A DNA stretch of 64,000 bases from Prevotella sp. (GTDB lineage: Bacteria; Bacteroidota; Bacteroidia; Bacteroidales; Bacteroidaceae). The stretch is taken from the NCBI GenBank assembly GCA_015060485.1, contig SUYI01000018.1, positions 1-64,000 on the forward strand, in the 5' to 3' direction. Positions 25,883 through 34,370 of the stretch are shown here, piece by piece (position 1 is the first letter of the stretch; each line of letters starts with the position of its first letter). The notes beneath the pieces were generated by a model. It was given only the letters and a program-made list of their open reading frames with translations. It ran no database searches and was not told where the DNA came from. Position numbers and translations under genes: made by a program.

Positions 25883-26902
25883 ATGAAAAAAGGAATTTTA
25901 GGACTGCTTACTGTTCTGATGGTATGCAGTTGTGGAGAGAAGAAGGAGAGTGGAGTGAAGTCTCCCACGCGAGTGAAGACTATGATGGTGTCGCCCGCTT
26001 TTGCGGACGGTGCCCAGACGTATGTGGGCATCGTTGAGGAACGCGAGGGTACTGCCGTCAGTTTTACGGGCATGGGAGTGGTCAAACGTGTACTCGTCAG
26101 CGAGGGACAAGCCGTCAGCCACGGACAGCTCATCGCTGAGATGGACGACACGCAGGCCCGCAACCTGCTCAGCGGTGCCGAGGCCCAGATGACTCAGGCC
26201 AACGACGCTCTGGAACGCTACAAGATGCTGCACGACAACGGCTCGCTGCCCGAAGTGCAATGGGTGGAGATTCAGAGCAAGGTGGCACAGGCCAAGTCGC
26301 AACTGGAAGTGGCAAAAAAGAACCTGGCCGACTGTCGGCTCACGGCTCCCGTCAGAGGCATCATCGGCAAGAAACTGGTGGGAACCGGTGAGACCGCCCT
26401 ACCCTCTCAGGCCGTCGTGACCATTCTCGACATCAGCAGCGTCAAGGTGAAGGTGGCCGTCCCTGAGGCGGAGATTAGCGGCATCAACGCAACGACACCC
26501 TCTACCATCAACGTAGAGGCAGCACAAACCTCCGTCAGAGGCGGACGCATAGAGAAAGGCATACAGGCCGATGCACTCACACATACCTACGATGTTCGCA
26601 TCAGCGTGCCGAATGGCGACAGGAAACTGTTGCCCGGCATGGTAGCAAGTGTCCGTTTCATTGCTGAAGGGTCGCAAAGCATCTCCGGCAAGTCTTTGCC
26701 CGTTACTGCTGTGCAGAAAGCGGCAGACGGTAGCCTGTTTGTTTGGACAGTAGCCAAAGACAGTACGGTGCATCGTTCGAAAGTAGGCATTGGTGCTACG
26801 AACGGTAATCATGTCGCCATCACCGACGGCATAGACATGGGACAGCGCGTGGTGACGGAGGGATACCAAAAGCTGAGCGAGGGAACGAAAGTCATCTTCT
26901 AA
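25883..26902 (+). CDS. RND efflux periplasmic adaptor (membrane fusion lipoprotein)
   Basis: HlyD/AcrA-type adaptor linking the inner-membrane RND pump to the outer-membrane channel. Start at ATG 25883 (a TTG 6 bp upstream is less likely). Lipobox MVCSCGEK near residue 17. Lipoyl halves appear as VKRVLVSEGQAVSHGQLIAE and LTAPVRGIIGKKLVGTGE, flanking a coiled-coil hairpin (MTQANDALERYKMLHDNGSL to QLEVAKKNLADC). The beta-barrel and membrane-proximal domains follow. First gene of a three-gene efflux operon. Confidence 0.95.
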   Translation: MKKGILGLLTVLMVCSCGEKKESGVKSPTRVKTMMVSPAFADGAQTYVGIVEEREGTAVSFTGMGVVKRVLVSEGQAVSHGQLIAEMDDTQARNLLSGAEAQMTQANDALERYKMLHDNGSLPEVQWVEIQSKVAQAKSQLEVAKKNLADCRLTAPVRGIIGKKLVGTGETALPSQAVVTILDISSVKVKVAVPEAEISGINATTPSTINVEAAQTSVRGGRIEKGIQADALTHTYDVRISVPNGDRKLLPGMVASVRFIAEGSQSISGKSLPVTAVQKAADGSLFVWTVAKDSTVHRSKVGIGATNGNHVAITDGIDMGQRVVTEGYQKLSEGTKVIF

Positions 26903-26931
26903 ATAGTAAATCGTAAATTGTCAAATAGTAA

Positions 26932-29900
26932 ATGAAACAAATGTCTTGGCTGAAATGGCCATTGGAACACTACCCGATATCGCTGCTCATCGTGGCCATC
27001 CTATTTATATTAGGTATCTACGGCATGTATGTGATGCCGAAGGACGAGTTTCCCCATGCCACTATCCGACAGGGTGTGGTGGTGGCCGTCTATCCCGGTG
27101 CCACGAGTGAGGAAGTGGAGCAACAGGTGGCGCGCCCGTTGGAGCGTTACCTCTTTACCTTTGTTGAGGTGAACCGCGTAAAAACGACTACCACGTCGCA
27201 GAACGGCATGTGTATCGTGATGGTGAAGCTGAACGACGACGTAAACAACAAAGACGAGGTTTGGTCGAAAATCAAACACGGCCTGAATGCTTTTAAGCCG
27301 CAGTTGCCCTCGGGCGTGCTCGCCATCGTGGTAAACGATGACTTCGGCAACACGTCGGCTCTGCTCATCGCCATCGAGAGCGACCAACGTAGCTATCGTG
27401 AACTGAAGCAGTACAGCGACGACCTCAGCGACCGCCTGCGCCGCATCCCGTCTGTCGCCAACGTCAAACTCTTCGGAGAACAAAAAGAACAGATTTCGCT
27501 GTATATTGACCGTCAGCGCCTGCAAGCCTACGGCATCGGACAGCAGATGCTCTTTTCGCGTCTGCAAGCCCAGGGCATCACCACGATGAGTGGCAGCATC
27601 AGCGACGACGACCAGCAGATACCTATACATATTGAGACGGCTGAACATAGTGAGGAGGAAATTGCTAACCAGATTATCTTCTCCGACCCCGTCAGCGGCA
27701 AGGTGGCCCGCGTGCGAGACATTGCCCGTGTAGTGCGTGAGTACGAGCCGATGTCGAGCCGTATCGAACAGAACGGCCATCCCTGCGTGTTGCTCTCAAT
27801 GGAGATGACGCCCGGCAACAACGTGATGCAATATGGCGAGGAGGTAGACCGTGTTCTCGACGAGTTCCGTCAGAACGAATTGCCTGCCGATGTCAACGTC
27901 ACTCGCATTGCCGACAAACCGAAGGTGGTGACGCTGAGCATCACGTCGTTCCTGCGCGACCTGCTTGTTTCCATGCTCATCATCATCCTCGTCATGATGG
28001 TGCTGTTCCCCTTGCGGTCAGCTATCGTGGCAGCAATCACCATCCCGCTCAGTACTTTCGTCTCGGTGTCTATTATGTATATGATAGGCGTAGAGCTAAA
28101 CATCGTGACGCTGGCAGCGATGATAGTGGTGCTTGGTATGATAGTAGACAATAGTATCGTGGTCATCGACGGTTATCTGGAATATCTTGGCAAGGGCTAC
28201 GAGCCGAAGGTGGCAGCCATCGAGTCGGCAAAGCAGTATTTCATGCCGATGATGCTGGCCACCATCTGCATCTGCGCAATCTTCTACCCCTTTCTGATTA
28301 CGATGAAGGGCATGTTCCATGACTGTCTGGAGGACTTCCCCATTACCATCACCATCAATCTGATGGTATCGCTGTTACTCGCCGTATCGGTAATACCCTA
28401 CTTAGAGATACGCCTCATTAAACCAGGAAAGGTTAGTACCGATGGCAATGCCATCACAAAGTGGGTACAGCGCACCTATGACCGCGTGCTCGAATGGACC
28501 TTCCAGCACCCCTGGCTCACCATCGGTGGCGGCATAGGAGTCATCCTGCTATCAACACTCATCGCTCCTACACTGAAGATACGTCTCTTCCCCTACGCCG
28601 ACCGTGATCAGTTTGCCGTTGAGATTTTCCTGCCTGACGGCAAGGGAATGGCCGAGACGGAATTGATTTCCGACTCCGTGCAGCACGTTTTGGAAAAGGA
28701 TGAGCGCATCGTAGGCATCACAAGTTTTATAGGCTGTTCCTCACCTCGCTTCATGGATGCCTACGCACCCCAGATGGCTGGTGCCAACTACGCACAGTTC
28801 ATCGTCAATACTGAGAGCGAGGATGCCACCCTCGACCTATTGGCCGAGTATCAGCCCCAGCTCAGCGAGGCATTCCCCAATGCCTACGTGAAGTTCAAGC
28901 GACTCGACTACTTGGAGGTGAGCGAACTTGAGTATCGTTTCTATGGCGACAACCTCGACTCGCTGCACGTGGCCTCCGAGCGGTTGATGGAGCGTATGCG
29001 CCAGATGCCTGAGCTGGAGTGGGTGCATACCGACTACCTGCAGCCCTATCCAATCATCAATGTGGAGCTCGACCCCGTGACGTCAGCACAAATCGGCATT
29101 ACCCGCACAACGGCAGCACTGGCCCTGACAGCCACATCGAGCGACTTGCGCATCGGACAGATATGGGAGGGCAATTACGAACTGCCCATCGTTGTGAAAG
29201 ACGATACCGACATGACCTACTCCGACATCGAGAACCTGGGCATTGCGTCGCCCATGACCATGCTTGGCGGAGGTGTGAGCAACACTAATAGTACCGTTCC
29301 TTTGCGCCAGATAGCGAAAGTACAGCCCAAATGGAGTGAGAGCCGCATCCTGCATCGTGGCGGTGAGCGTTGCATCACAGTTACTGCACAATTTGCACAG
29401 GGAGTATATACCGCTCCCATCGAAAAGGAGATTGCCCGCATCATGCAGGAGGACATCCAGCTGCCGCAGGGCGTGCGCAGCGAGGTGGGCGGTGAGATAG
29501 AATACGGCGACGAGGCCATGCCGCAGATTATCGGCGGCATCAGCATCGCGATGGTTATCGTGTTCTTCTTCCTGCTGTTCAATTTCAAGAAGTACGGCAT
29601 CACACTGGTATGTATGGCTGCTCTCGGACTGATGATACCTGGAGCACTCATCGGTCTCGGACTTATGAACCGCGCCCTTGGCCTGACGTCTATCTTCGGC
29701 CTCATCACGCTGATGGGAATGATTATGCGAAACGAGATTCTCATCTTTGAGCACGCCATCGACCTCTTAAGGAGTGAAAAGTTAAAAGTGAATAGTGAAA
29801 AATTTGCTACCGCCACTCCAGAGGAACAGAAAGCCATGCTCAGGCATTATAATGACTGCGTGAAACAGGCTGCCTACGATGCCGGCAAACGACGCATGGT

Positions 29901-30090
29901 GCCTATCTTCCTCACCACAGCCACTACCGCCGTCGGTGTGGTACCGATGATTATTGCCCAGAGTTCGTTCTGGATGCCAGTAGGTGTCACCATCTTTGCC
30001 GGTGGTATCGGTTCACTAATCATGGTTGTCACCATGCTGCCTGTCATTTATTGGAAAGTAAGTTTAAAAGGTAAAAGAGTAAAAAAGTAA
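26932..30090 (+). CDS. RND efflux transporter (AcrB/HAE1 type)
   Basis: Proton-driven inner-membrane multidrug pump, 1052 residues, the normal length. TM1 is near residues 15-33 (ISLLIVAILFILGIYGMYV), two large periplasmic loops follow, and TM4 carries VVLGMIVDNSIVVIDG with the proton-relay Asp. The second half repeats the fold (IFGLITLMGMIMRNEILIFE). Two low-complexity insertions are in frame: RSEKLKVNSEKF near residue 947 and the C-terminal LKGKRVKK. Thirteen bases separate it from the outer-membrane partner. Confidence 0.95.
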   Translation: MKQMSWLKWPLEHYPISLLIVAILFILGIYGMYVMPKDEFPHATIRQGVVVAVYPGATSEEVEQQVARPLERYLFTFVEVNRVKTTTTSQNGMCIVMVKLNDDVNNKDEVWSKIKHGLNAFKPQLPSGVLAIVVNDDFGNTSALLIAIESDQRSYRELKQYSDDLSDRLRRIPSVANVKLFGEQKEQISLYIDRQRLQAYGIGQQMLFSRLQAQGITTMSGSISDDDQQIPIHIETAEHSEEEIANQIIFSDPVSGKVARVRDIARVVREYEPMSSRIEQNGHPCVLLSMEMTPGNNVMQYGEEVDRVLDEFRQNELPADVNVTRIADKPKVVTLSITSFLRDLLVSMLIIILVMMVLFPLRSAIVAAITIPLSTFVSVSIMYMIGVELNIVTLAAMIVVLGMIVDNSIVVIDGYLEYLGKGYEPKVAAIESAKQYFMPMMLATICICAIFYPFLITMKGMFHDCLEDFPITITINLMVSLLLAVSVIPYLEIRLIKPGKVSTDGNAITKWVQRTYDRVLEWTFQHPWLTIGGGIGVILLSTLIAPTLKIRLFPYADRDQFAVEIFLPDGKGMAETELISDSVQHVLEKDERIVGITSFIGCSSPRFMDAYAPQMAGANYAQFIVNTESEDATLDLLAEYQPQLSEAFPNAYVKFKRLDYLEVSELEYRFYGDNLDSLHVASERLMERMRQMPELEWVHTDYLQPYPIINVELDPVTSAQIGITRTTAALALTATSSDLRIGQIWEGNYELPIVVKDDTDMTYSDIENLGIASPMTMLGGGVSNTNSTVPLRQIAKVQPKWSESRILHRGGERCITVTAQFAQGVYTAPIEKEIARIMQEDIQLPQGVRSEVGGEIEYGDEAMPQIIGGISIAMVIVFFFLLFNFKKYGITLVCMAALGLMIPGALIGLGLMNRALGLTSIFGLITLMGMIMRNEILIFEHAIDLLRSEKLKVNSEKFATATPEEQKAMLRHYNDCVKQAAYDAGKRRMVPIFLTTATTAVGVVPMIIAQSSFWMPVGVTIFAGGIGSLIMVVTMLPVIYWKVSLKGKRVKK

Positions 30091-30183
30091 AAAGGTAAAA
30101 ATATGGATAAGAAGAATAATATACGGCAAAAAGGCAAGGTGATGAAGGTTTTACTTTTTTACCTTTTTACCTTTTTACCTTTA
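30067..30183. repeat. Inverted low-complexity repeat across a gene junction
   Basis: The left arm (about 30067-30100) is built from AAAGGTAAAA/AAAAAGTAAAA units; the right arm (about 30149-30183) is its inverse (TTTTTACCTTTTTACC). The left arm encodes the last residues of the RND pump and the right arm encodes the hydrophobic core of the next protein's signal peptide. Confidence 0.85.
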
Positions 30184-31473
30184 ACAGCCCAAACCTACAC
30201 CCTACAGCAGCTGAAGGACTCTGCCCTGCACAACAACATTGCCATCCGTAAGGCACAGATGGATATAGATGCAGCCCAACAGCAGCGCAAGGAGGCCTTC
30301 ACCAAGTATTTCCCAAACATCAGCGGCACGGGCCTGTGGTTCAATGCCAACAAGGGAATGGCCCAAACAGAACTGAACCTCTCTGAACAGATTACTCCAG
30401 AGTTAGGCATGGCTCTCGCTCAGTCTCTACCTGCAGAGGCTCTCGCAGCCTTGGGCAATCCCATCAGCGTGTCGATGATGAAGAAAGGCACCGTCGCGGG
30501 CATATCGGCTGTACAGCCTGTCTTTGCAGGAGGTCAGATTATCAACGGCAACCGCCTGGCAAAAGTGGGCGAGGATGTCAGCCGTCTCCAACTCCAACTC
30601 TCGGAAAACGAGGTAGAGAAACAGACTTCAGCATACTACTGGCAGCTCGTCTCCCTACAGGAGAAGATGAAAACAATCGAGGCTGTAGACACCCTGTTGG
30701 CTGATATCTATAAAGATGTGGATGTGGCTGTTCGTGCCGGTGTGGCTATGCGCAACGATCTGCTGCAAGTGCAGCTCCGCCGAAACGATGTAGAGAGCCA
30801 GAAACTGAAACTACAGAATGGCATCAGCATTGTGCGCATGCTGTTGGCACAGTTCTGCGGACTCAGTAGCGACAGTTTCACCGTTAGTATGGGCGACGGT
30901 TTTGCCGTCGCCACCATCCCTCAACAACAAAACCATCAGCAGGCCTTGTTTGGTACAGCAGAATACCAGTTGCTTGGCAAGCAGGTGGAAGCAGCCTGTC
31001 TCCAAAAGAAAATGGTCATCGGACAGAACCTGCCCACCGTGGCCGTCGGGGCAGGCTACAACTACCACAACCTGTTGGACAACAATCGCACCTTTGGCAT
31101 AATCTTCGCCACTGTCAGCGTACCCATCAGCGACTGGTGGAGCGGTTCGCACGCCATCAAACGCAAGAAGATTGCCCAGCAGCAGGCCGAAGAGCAGTTG
31201 GCCGACAACTCTGAACTGCTGAAAATCCGTATGCAGAATGCCTGGAACAGCGTCGTGGAGAGCCGTCAGCAACTCGACATCGCCCAGCGCAGCATCGAAC
31301 AGGCCGAGGAGAACCTGCGTCTGAATCGCGACTATTACCGTGCAGGAACCTCCAAGATGTCCGACCTGCTCGAAGCCCAACTGCTCTACCAGCAGTCCCT
31401 CGACCGCCGCACCGATGCCTACGCTGACTACCAGAACAAACTCCTGGAATACCGTCAGGCCACAGGCCTGTAA
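30103..31473 (+). CDS. TolC-family outer-membrane efflux protein
   Basis: Outer-membrane channel for the RND pump, 456 residues, with two OEP repeats (YTLQQLKDSALHNNIAIRKA opens the first; EKKMVIGQNLPTVAVGAGY-like sequence opens the second) and long helices (AQRSIEQAEENLRLNRDYYR). The annotated ATG at 30103 gives a 13-residue basic extension; ATG 30142 (MKVLLFYLFTFLPLTAQ) starts a conventional signal peptide and may be the real start. The signal peptide is encoded by one arm of the inverted repeat described at 30067. Confidence 0.92.
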   Translation: MDKKNNIRQKGKVMKVLLFYLFTFLPLTAQTYTLQQLKDSALHNNIAIRKAQMDIDAAQQQRKEAFTKYFPNISGTGLWFNANKGMAQTELNLSEQITPELGMALAQSLPAEALAALGNPISVSMMKKGTVAGISAVQPVFAGGQIINGNRLAKVGEDVSRLQLQLSENEVEKQTSAYYWQLVSLQEKMKTIEAVDTLLADIYKDVDVAVRAGVAMRNDLLQVQLRRNDVESQKLKLQNGISIVRMLLAQFCGLSSDSFTVSMGDGFAVATIPQQQNHQQALFGTAEYQLLGKQVEAACLQKKMVIGQNLPTVAVGAGYNYHNLLDNNRTFGIIFATVSVPISDWWSGSHAIKRKKIAQQQAEEQLADNSELLKIRMQNAWNSVVESRQQLDIAQRSIEQAEENLRLNRDYYRAGTSKMSDLLEAQLLYQQSLDRRTDAYADYQNKLLEYRQATGL

Positions 31474-31480
31474 ATTATCC

Positions 31481-31542
31481 TAATAAATCCCAAAAGATTC
31501 TCCCATATCAGCGCGATGTGGGAGATTTTTCGTACCTTTGCA
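31481..31542 (+). repeat. Hairpin-promoter element, copy A
   Basis: AATAAATCCCAAAAG box, hairpin CTCCCATATC (31500-31509) / GATGTGGGAG (31515-31524) with one wobble, then ATTTTTCG and the promoter box TACCTTTG (31533-31540). It follows the efflux operon stop and precedes the truncated CGGC gene. Confidence 0.85.
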
Positions 31543-31575
31543 CTCCAAAGTGACAACTAAACAGATATTGAAAAG

Positions 31576-31728
31576 ATGAAAGTAGGTATTATCCGCTGTA
31601 TGCAAACTGAGGACTATTGTCCGGGGACTGCTGATTTCATGGCCATCCGCAACAAGCGCGGCTCGTTTCTTACCCCTTCCGATACTCCTTCGGACTCACC
31701 CTTTTCATTCGCGAGAAGAACTTGCTGA
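31576..31728 (+). pseudogene. 5' fragment of a CGGC-domain protein gene
   Basis: The frame starts MKVGIIRCMQTEDYCPGTAD and matches my memory of the start of CGGC-domain (putative metal-binding) proteins. After FMAIRNKRGSF the similarity ends and the frame runs into the convergent AraC gene, stopping at TGA 31726-31728. The promoter (copy A) and first about 31 codons survive; the rest is deleted. Confidence 0.65.
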
Positions 31729-32551
31729 AGGACGGGCTGTCGGCAAAATGGAGGCGGTCGGCAATCTGGGTGATGCTCATCGACGTGGTGCGCAGCAGGA
31801 AGGAGGCCTCCATCAGCAGCATCTGATTGATATAGTCAACAACGGTGCGGCCCGTGACCTGACGGACGACGCGTGAGAGATAGACCGAAGAGATGTTGAG
31901 CCGCGAGGCATAGAAGGCGATGTCGCGGTGCTCGGCAAAGTGCTGGGGCAATAGACGGATGAAACCGATGAAGATTTCCTCTACACGCTGGGGCGTCTGC
32001 CGGCGAGTGATGGTCTGCTGCTGGGCATTCTGCACGTCGAGCAGGAAGACGGTATAAAGCATTCGCAACGCCTCACCTTTATAGATATGGTCGGAATGCA
32101 GGTAGGCGATTATTTCGCGCATCCTTGCGGCCAGATGCTGCGCCGTCGCGTGAGGCAGCGCCAGTTTCGGCTCGTGCAACTGCACGATGGGCCGATAGGC
32201 GATGTTCACCAGGTCGCGCACGGTGGGTATCTCAATGGTGGTATGCTCGTCGGCCATCAGGCAGAAGCCGCGGTAGTTCTCTGAGGCAGAGACGATGTTG
32301 ACAGAAAGACCGGGCGAATAGAAGTAGAGGTCGTCGGGCTGGAGCGTCAGCATCCTGCCATTGCACAAAAACTCCACCCAGCCTTCCGTCACCAGCGTGA
32401 ACGTGTAGGCCGACAGGAATCCCTGCGTCTCATTCGTTCGGAACGTCTTGCCTGCATCGGTCTCCATGCAGTACATCTTGCCGTCCCAATCGCTCATCGG
32501 CATGTCGCCAAACATGGCTATCCAACTTTCCTTCAGTGTGTACATAAGCAT
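31670..32551 (-). CDS. AraC-family regulator, divergent to ferritin-like operon
   Basis: Start taken at MLMYTLKESW. An N-terminal cupin-like sensor (LVTEGWVEFLCNGRMLTLQP) and a C-terminal double HTH (FYASRLNISSVYLSRVVRQV; ITQIADRLHFADSPSFSKFF). A minus-strand TACCTTTG box (32563-32570) lies 11 bp upstream of the start. It is divergent from the redox operon at 32696, with two 21-bp-spaced direct repeats between them. Its 3' end is overlapped by the CGGC remnant. Confidence 0.9.
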   Translation of the reverse strand: MLMYTLKESWIAMFGDMPMSDWDGKMYCMETDAGKTFRTNETQGFLSAYTFTLVTEGWVEFLCNGRMLTLQPDDLYFYSPGLSVNIVSASENYRGFCLMADEHTTIEIPTVRDLVNIAYRPIVQLHEPKLALPHATAQHLAARMREIIAYLHSDHIYKGEALRMLYTVFLLDVQNAQQQTITRRQTPQRVEEIFIGFIRLLPQHFAEHRDIAFYASRLNISSVYLSRVVRQVTGRTVVDYINQMLLMEASFLLRTTSMSITQIADRLHFADSPSFSKFFSRMKRVSPKEYRKG

Positions 32552-32591
32552 GAAATTTGGTGCAAAGGTACGCATATATTTTGAATTTGTA

Positions 32592-32625
32592 TCATTTCAG
32601 ACATGTTTTGTGTCATTTTAGATAT
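32592..32625. promoter_or_regulatory. Candidate AraC operator (two direct repeats, 21-bp period)
   Basis: TCATTTCAGACAT (32592-32604) and TCATTTTAGATAT (32613-32625) start exactly 21 bp apart, two helical turns, as expected for an AraC dimer. They lie about 23 bp upstream of the plus-strand -7 box TAACTTTG (32648-32655). Confidence 0.65.
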
Positions 32626-32647
32626 AGAAAGTTTCAGAAAATAGTCG

Positions 32648-32655
32648 TAACTTTG
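32648..32655 (+). promoter_or_regulatory. -7 box TAACTTTG of the redox operon
   Basis: An exact TAnnTTTG match 40 bp upstream of the ferritin-like gene, with the direct-repeat operator immediately upstream in the -33 area. Confidence 0.75.
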
Positions 32656-32695
32656 CAGCCGAAAGATAGTTATTAACTAAAAACAGAATACGATT

Positions 32696-33166
32696 ATGAC
32701 AAAAGAAGAAGCATTGAAACAGTTTGCTGAGCTTGGCGCAGCATGGTTTGGTAACAGTAAGCAACACTTTGCCTTCTCGGCATACTGCCGTCTGCAGGGC
32801 TGGAACAAGTTGGCCGACAAATGGAAGGAAGAGGCGGAGGAAGAGTGGGAAGAGGCCGAAGAGGTGCTCAACCGTCTGGTGGAACTCGGCTGCAAGCCCG
32901 CAGACCTGCAGGAGGCCATGAAGACGATGGAGTTCCCCTTCTACGACGACCCGAAGCAGCAGATTGAGTCCGACTACTCGCCAGAAGCACAAGATGCAAT
33001 TAGAATGATGAGCGAGATGGCTAATGCCTTTTCTGACGACTACATCACTCAGAAACTCATCTACAAGTGGATAGAAGGCGAGAAGGAACACGTGGCTTGG
33101 ATGGCACAGTATCTGAACTATATCGATAAACTGGGCTACGAGAATTTCCTGACCGCAATGATGTGA
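32696..33166 (+). CDS. Ferritin-like four-helix protein
   Basis: A 156-residue all-helical protein. HFAFSAYCRLQGWNKLADKW, EEAEEEWEEAEEVLNRLVEL and WIEGEKEHVAWMAQYLNYID give the Glu/His spacing of a ferritin-like di-iron bundle, as in bacterioferritin or rubrerythrin relatives. It starts the AraC-controlled redox operon and precedes a pyridoxamine-oxidase-like gene. Iron storage or peroxide detoxification is likely but not shown; ligands are inferred from pattern. Confidence 0.8.
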   Translation: MTKEEALKQFAELGAAWFGNSKQHFAFSAYCRLQGWNKLADKWKEEAEEEWEEAEEVLNRLVELGCKPADLQEAMKTMEFPFYDDPKQQIESDYSPEAQDAIRMMSEMANAFSDDYITQKLIYKWIEGEKEHVAWMAQYLNYIDKLGYENFLTAMM

Positions 33167-33188
33167 TTTTCATTGAACATTGAAGATT

Positions 33189-33587
33189 ATGGAAGCAGCA
33201 AAGAAAGTTTACGATTTCCTGGAGAAAGCAGGAACGTTTTATCTCGCAACGGTAGAGGGCGACCAGCCCCGAGTACGTCCCTACGGAGCCATGTTGTTCT
33301 TCGAAGAGAAGATTTACATCATGGCTTTTGGCAAGACCAATGCCACCCGTCAGATTGCAGAGAACCAGAAAGCAGAGATCTGTGCCTTCAAGGGTCAGAC
33401 GTTGCGCATTGAATGCAAACTGGTGGAGGACAACCGTCCCGAGGTGGGCAAGGCTCTGATAGACAAGATGCCCGTCCTGAAGGATGCTCTCGGCGAGAAC
33501 TGCGAGAATGGTGTGATGTACTATCTGAAGGATGCCAAGGCCGACTTCTTCAAGATGATGGAACTGGTTGAAACTGTAACATTCTAA
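33189..33587 (+). CDS. Pyridoxamine 5'-phosphate oxidase-like flavin protein
   Basis: Start at ATG 33189 (MEAAKKVYDFLEKAGTFYLA). The split-barrel flavin-binding pattern FYLATVEGDQPRVRPYGAML and FGKTNATRQIAENQKAEIC is characteristic of the PNPOx-like/general-stress FMN proteins. At 132 residues it is the usual short form. Likely binds FMN or a related cofactor and reduces small molecules; operon context with ferritin-like and flavodoxin proteins suggests redox stress. Confidence 0.88.
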   Translation: MEAAKKVYDFLEKAGTFYLATVEGDQPRVRPYGAMLFFEEKIYIMAFGKTNATRQIAENQKAEICAFKGQTLRIECKLVEDNRPEVGKALIDKMPVLKDALGENCENGVMYYLKDAKADFFKMMELVETVTF

Positions 33588-33605
33588 AACAAACTACTAA
33601 GCGAT

Positions 33606-33779
33606 ATGAAAGAAAAGGTATTACAGGCCATGCTCGAGGCTGGCAAGCCCGTCTCAGCAGGCGACGTGACGAAGGCACTGGATGCTGACCGTAAGGAGGT
33701 AGATAAGGCTTTCGCAGAACTGAAGAAGGAGGGTGCCATCGTGTCACCCGTCCGCTGCAAGTGGGAGCCAGCAAAATAA
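33606..33779 (+). CDS. Small winged-helix-like protein (57 aa)
   Basis: ATG 33606, stop TAA 33777-33779. MKEKVLQAMLEAGKPVSAGD then VTKALDADRKEVDKAFAELK and GAIVSPVRCKW: helix-turn-helix-wing layout of a minimal winged helix, as found in short MarR/PCI-like regulators. It lies 18 bp after the PNPOx gene and is followed by a terminator. Confidence 0.7.
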   Translation: MKEKVLQAMLEAGKPVSAGDVTKALDADRKEVDKAFAELKKEGAIVSPVRCKWEPAK

Positions 33780-33784
33780 ATCAC

Positions 33785-33809
33785 GGAGGCTTCGGCCTCC
33801 TTTTTTTTC
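33785..33809 (+). terminator. Intrinsic terminator inside the redox cluster
   Basis: GGAGGC-TTCG-GCCTCC with a UUCG tetraloop followed by eight T. It separates the ferritin/PNPOx part from the flavin reductase part. Confidence 0.93.
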
Positions 33810-33827
33810 ACCCTAAAGACACACTTT

Positions 33828-34370
33828 ATGATCAAACGCCCTATTGACATTCGCGACTGTGCTGGCGACATCATTCGCGCCATGCATAGAGGCATACTTA
33901 TCACCACGAAAGTTGGTGATAAAGTGAACAGCATGACCATCGGCTGGGGGACGGTAGGCATCATTTGGGACAAGCCATTCTTCGTTGCTTACGTGCGACA
34001 CCAACGCTACACACGTCAGATGCTTGACCAGTGCCGCGAGTTCACCATCAACGTCCCCGTGGGAGACTTTCCACGCAAGGCGTTGGGTATCTGCGGTAGC
34101 AAGAGCGGTCGCGATACCGACAAGATAGCATTGGCAGGTCTGACGCTGGTAGAACCCGAAGTTATCAGTGTCCCCGGATTGAAGGAATTTCCGCTGACAC
34201 TGGAGTGTCGTGTGGTTTATAGCCAAGAACAGGAGTCCGACCAGTTCAATGAGGAGATTACCCGCAAGTTCTACACCATCGAGACGCGCGACCATTACTG
34301 CTATTATGGCGAGATAGTTGCTGCATACATCATCGAGGAAGATAAGTCAGATAACAAAATACCACAATGA
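33828..34370 (+). CDS. Flavin reductase-like FMN-binding protein
   Basis: A 180-residue flavin reductase-domain protein. GILITTKVGDKVNSMTIGWG and FFVAYVRHQRYTRQMLDQCR are the conserved FMN-site strands, and ICGSKSGRDTDKIALAGLTL follows as in the family. It would reduce free flavin or act as the reductase of a two-component system. ATGA-type overlap with the flavodoxin gene (34367). Confidence 0.9.
   Translation: MIKRPIDIRDCAGDIIRAMHRGILITTKVGDKVNSMTIGWGTVGIIWDKPFFVAYVRHQRYTRQMLDQCREFTINVPVGDFPRKALGICGSKSGRDTDKIALAGLTLVEPEVISVPGLKEFPLTLECRVVYSQEQESDQFNEEITRKFYTIETRDHYCYYGEIVAAYIIEEDKSDNKIPQ

Noticed and set aside
27010..27780. Antisense frame inside the RND pump gene
   Set aside because: Typical complement of a high-GC transporter gene; no promoter or domain.
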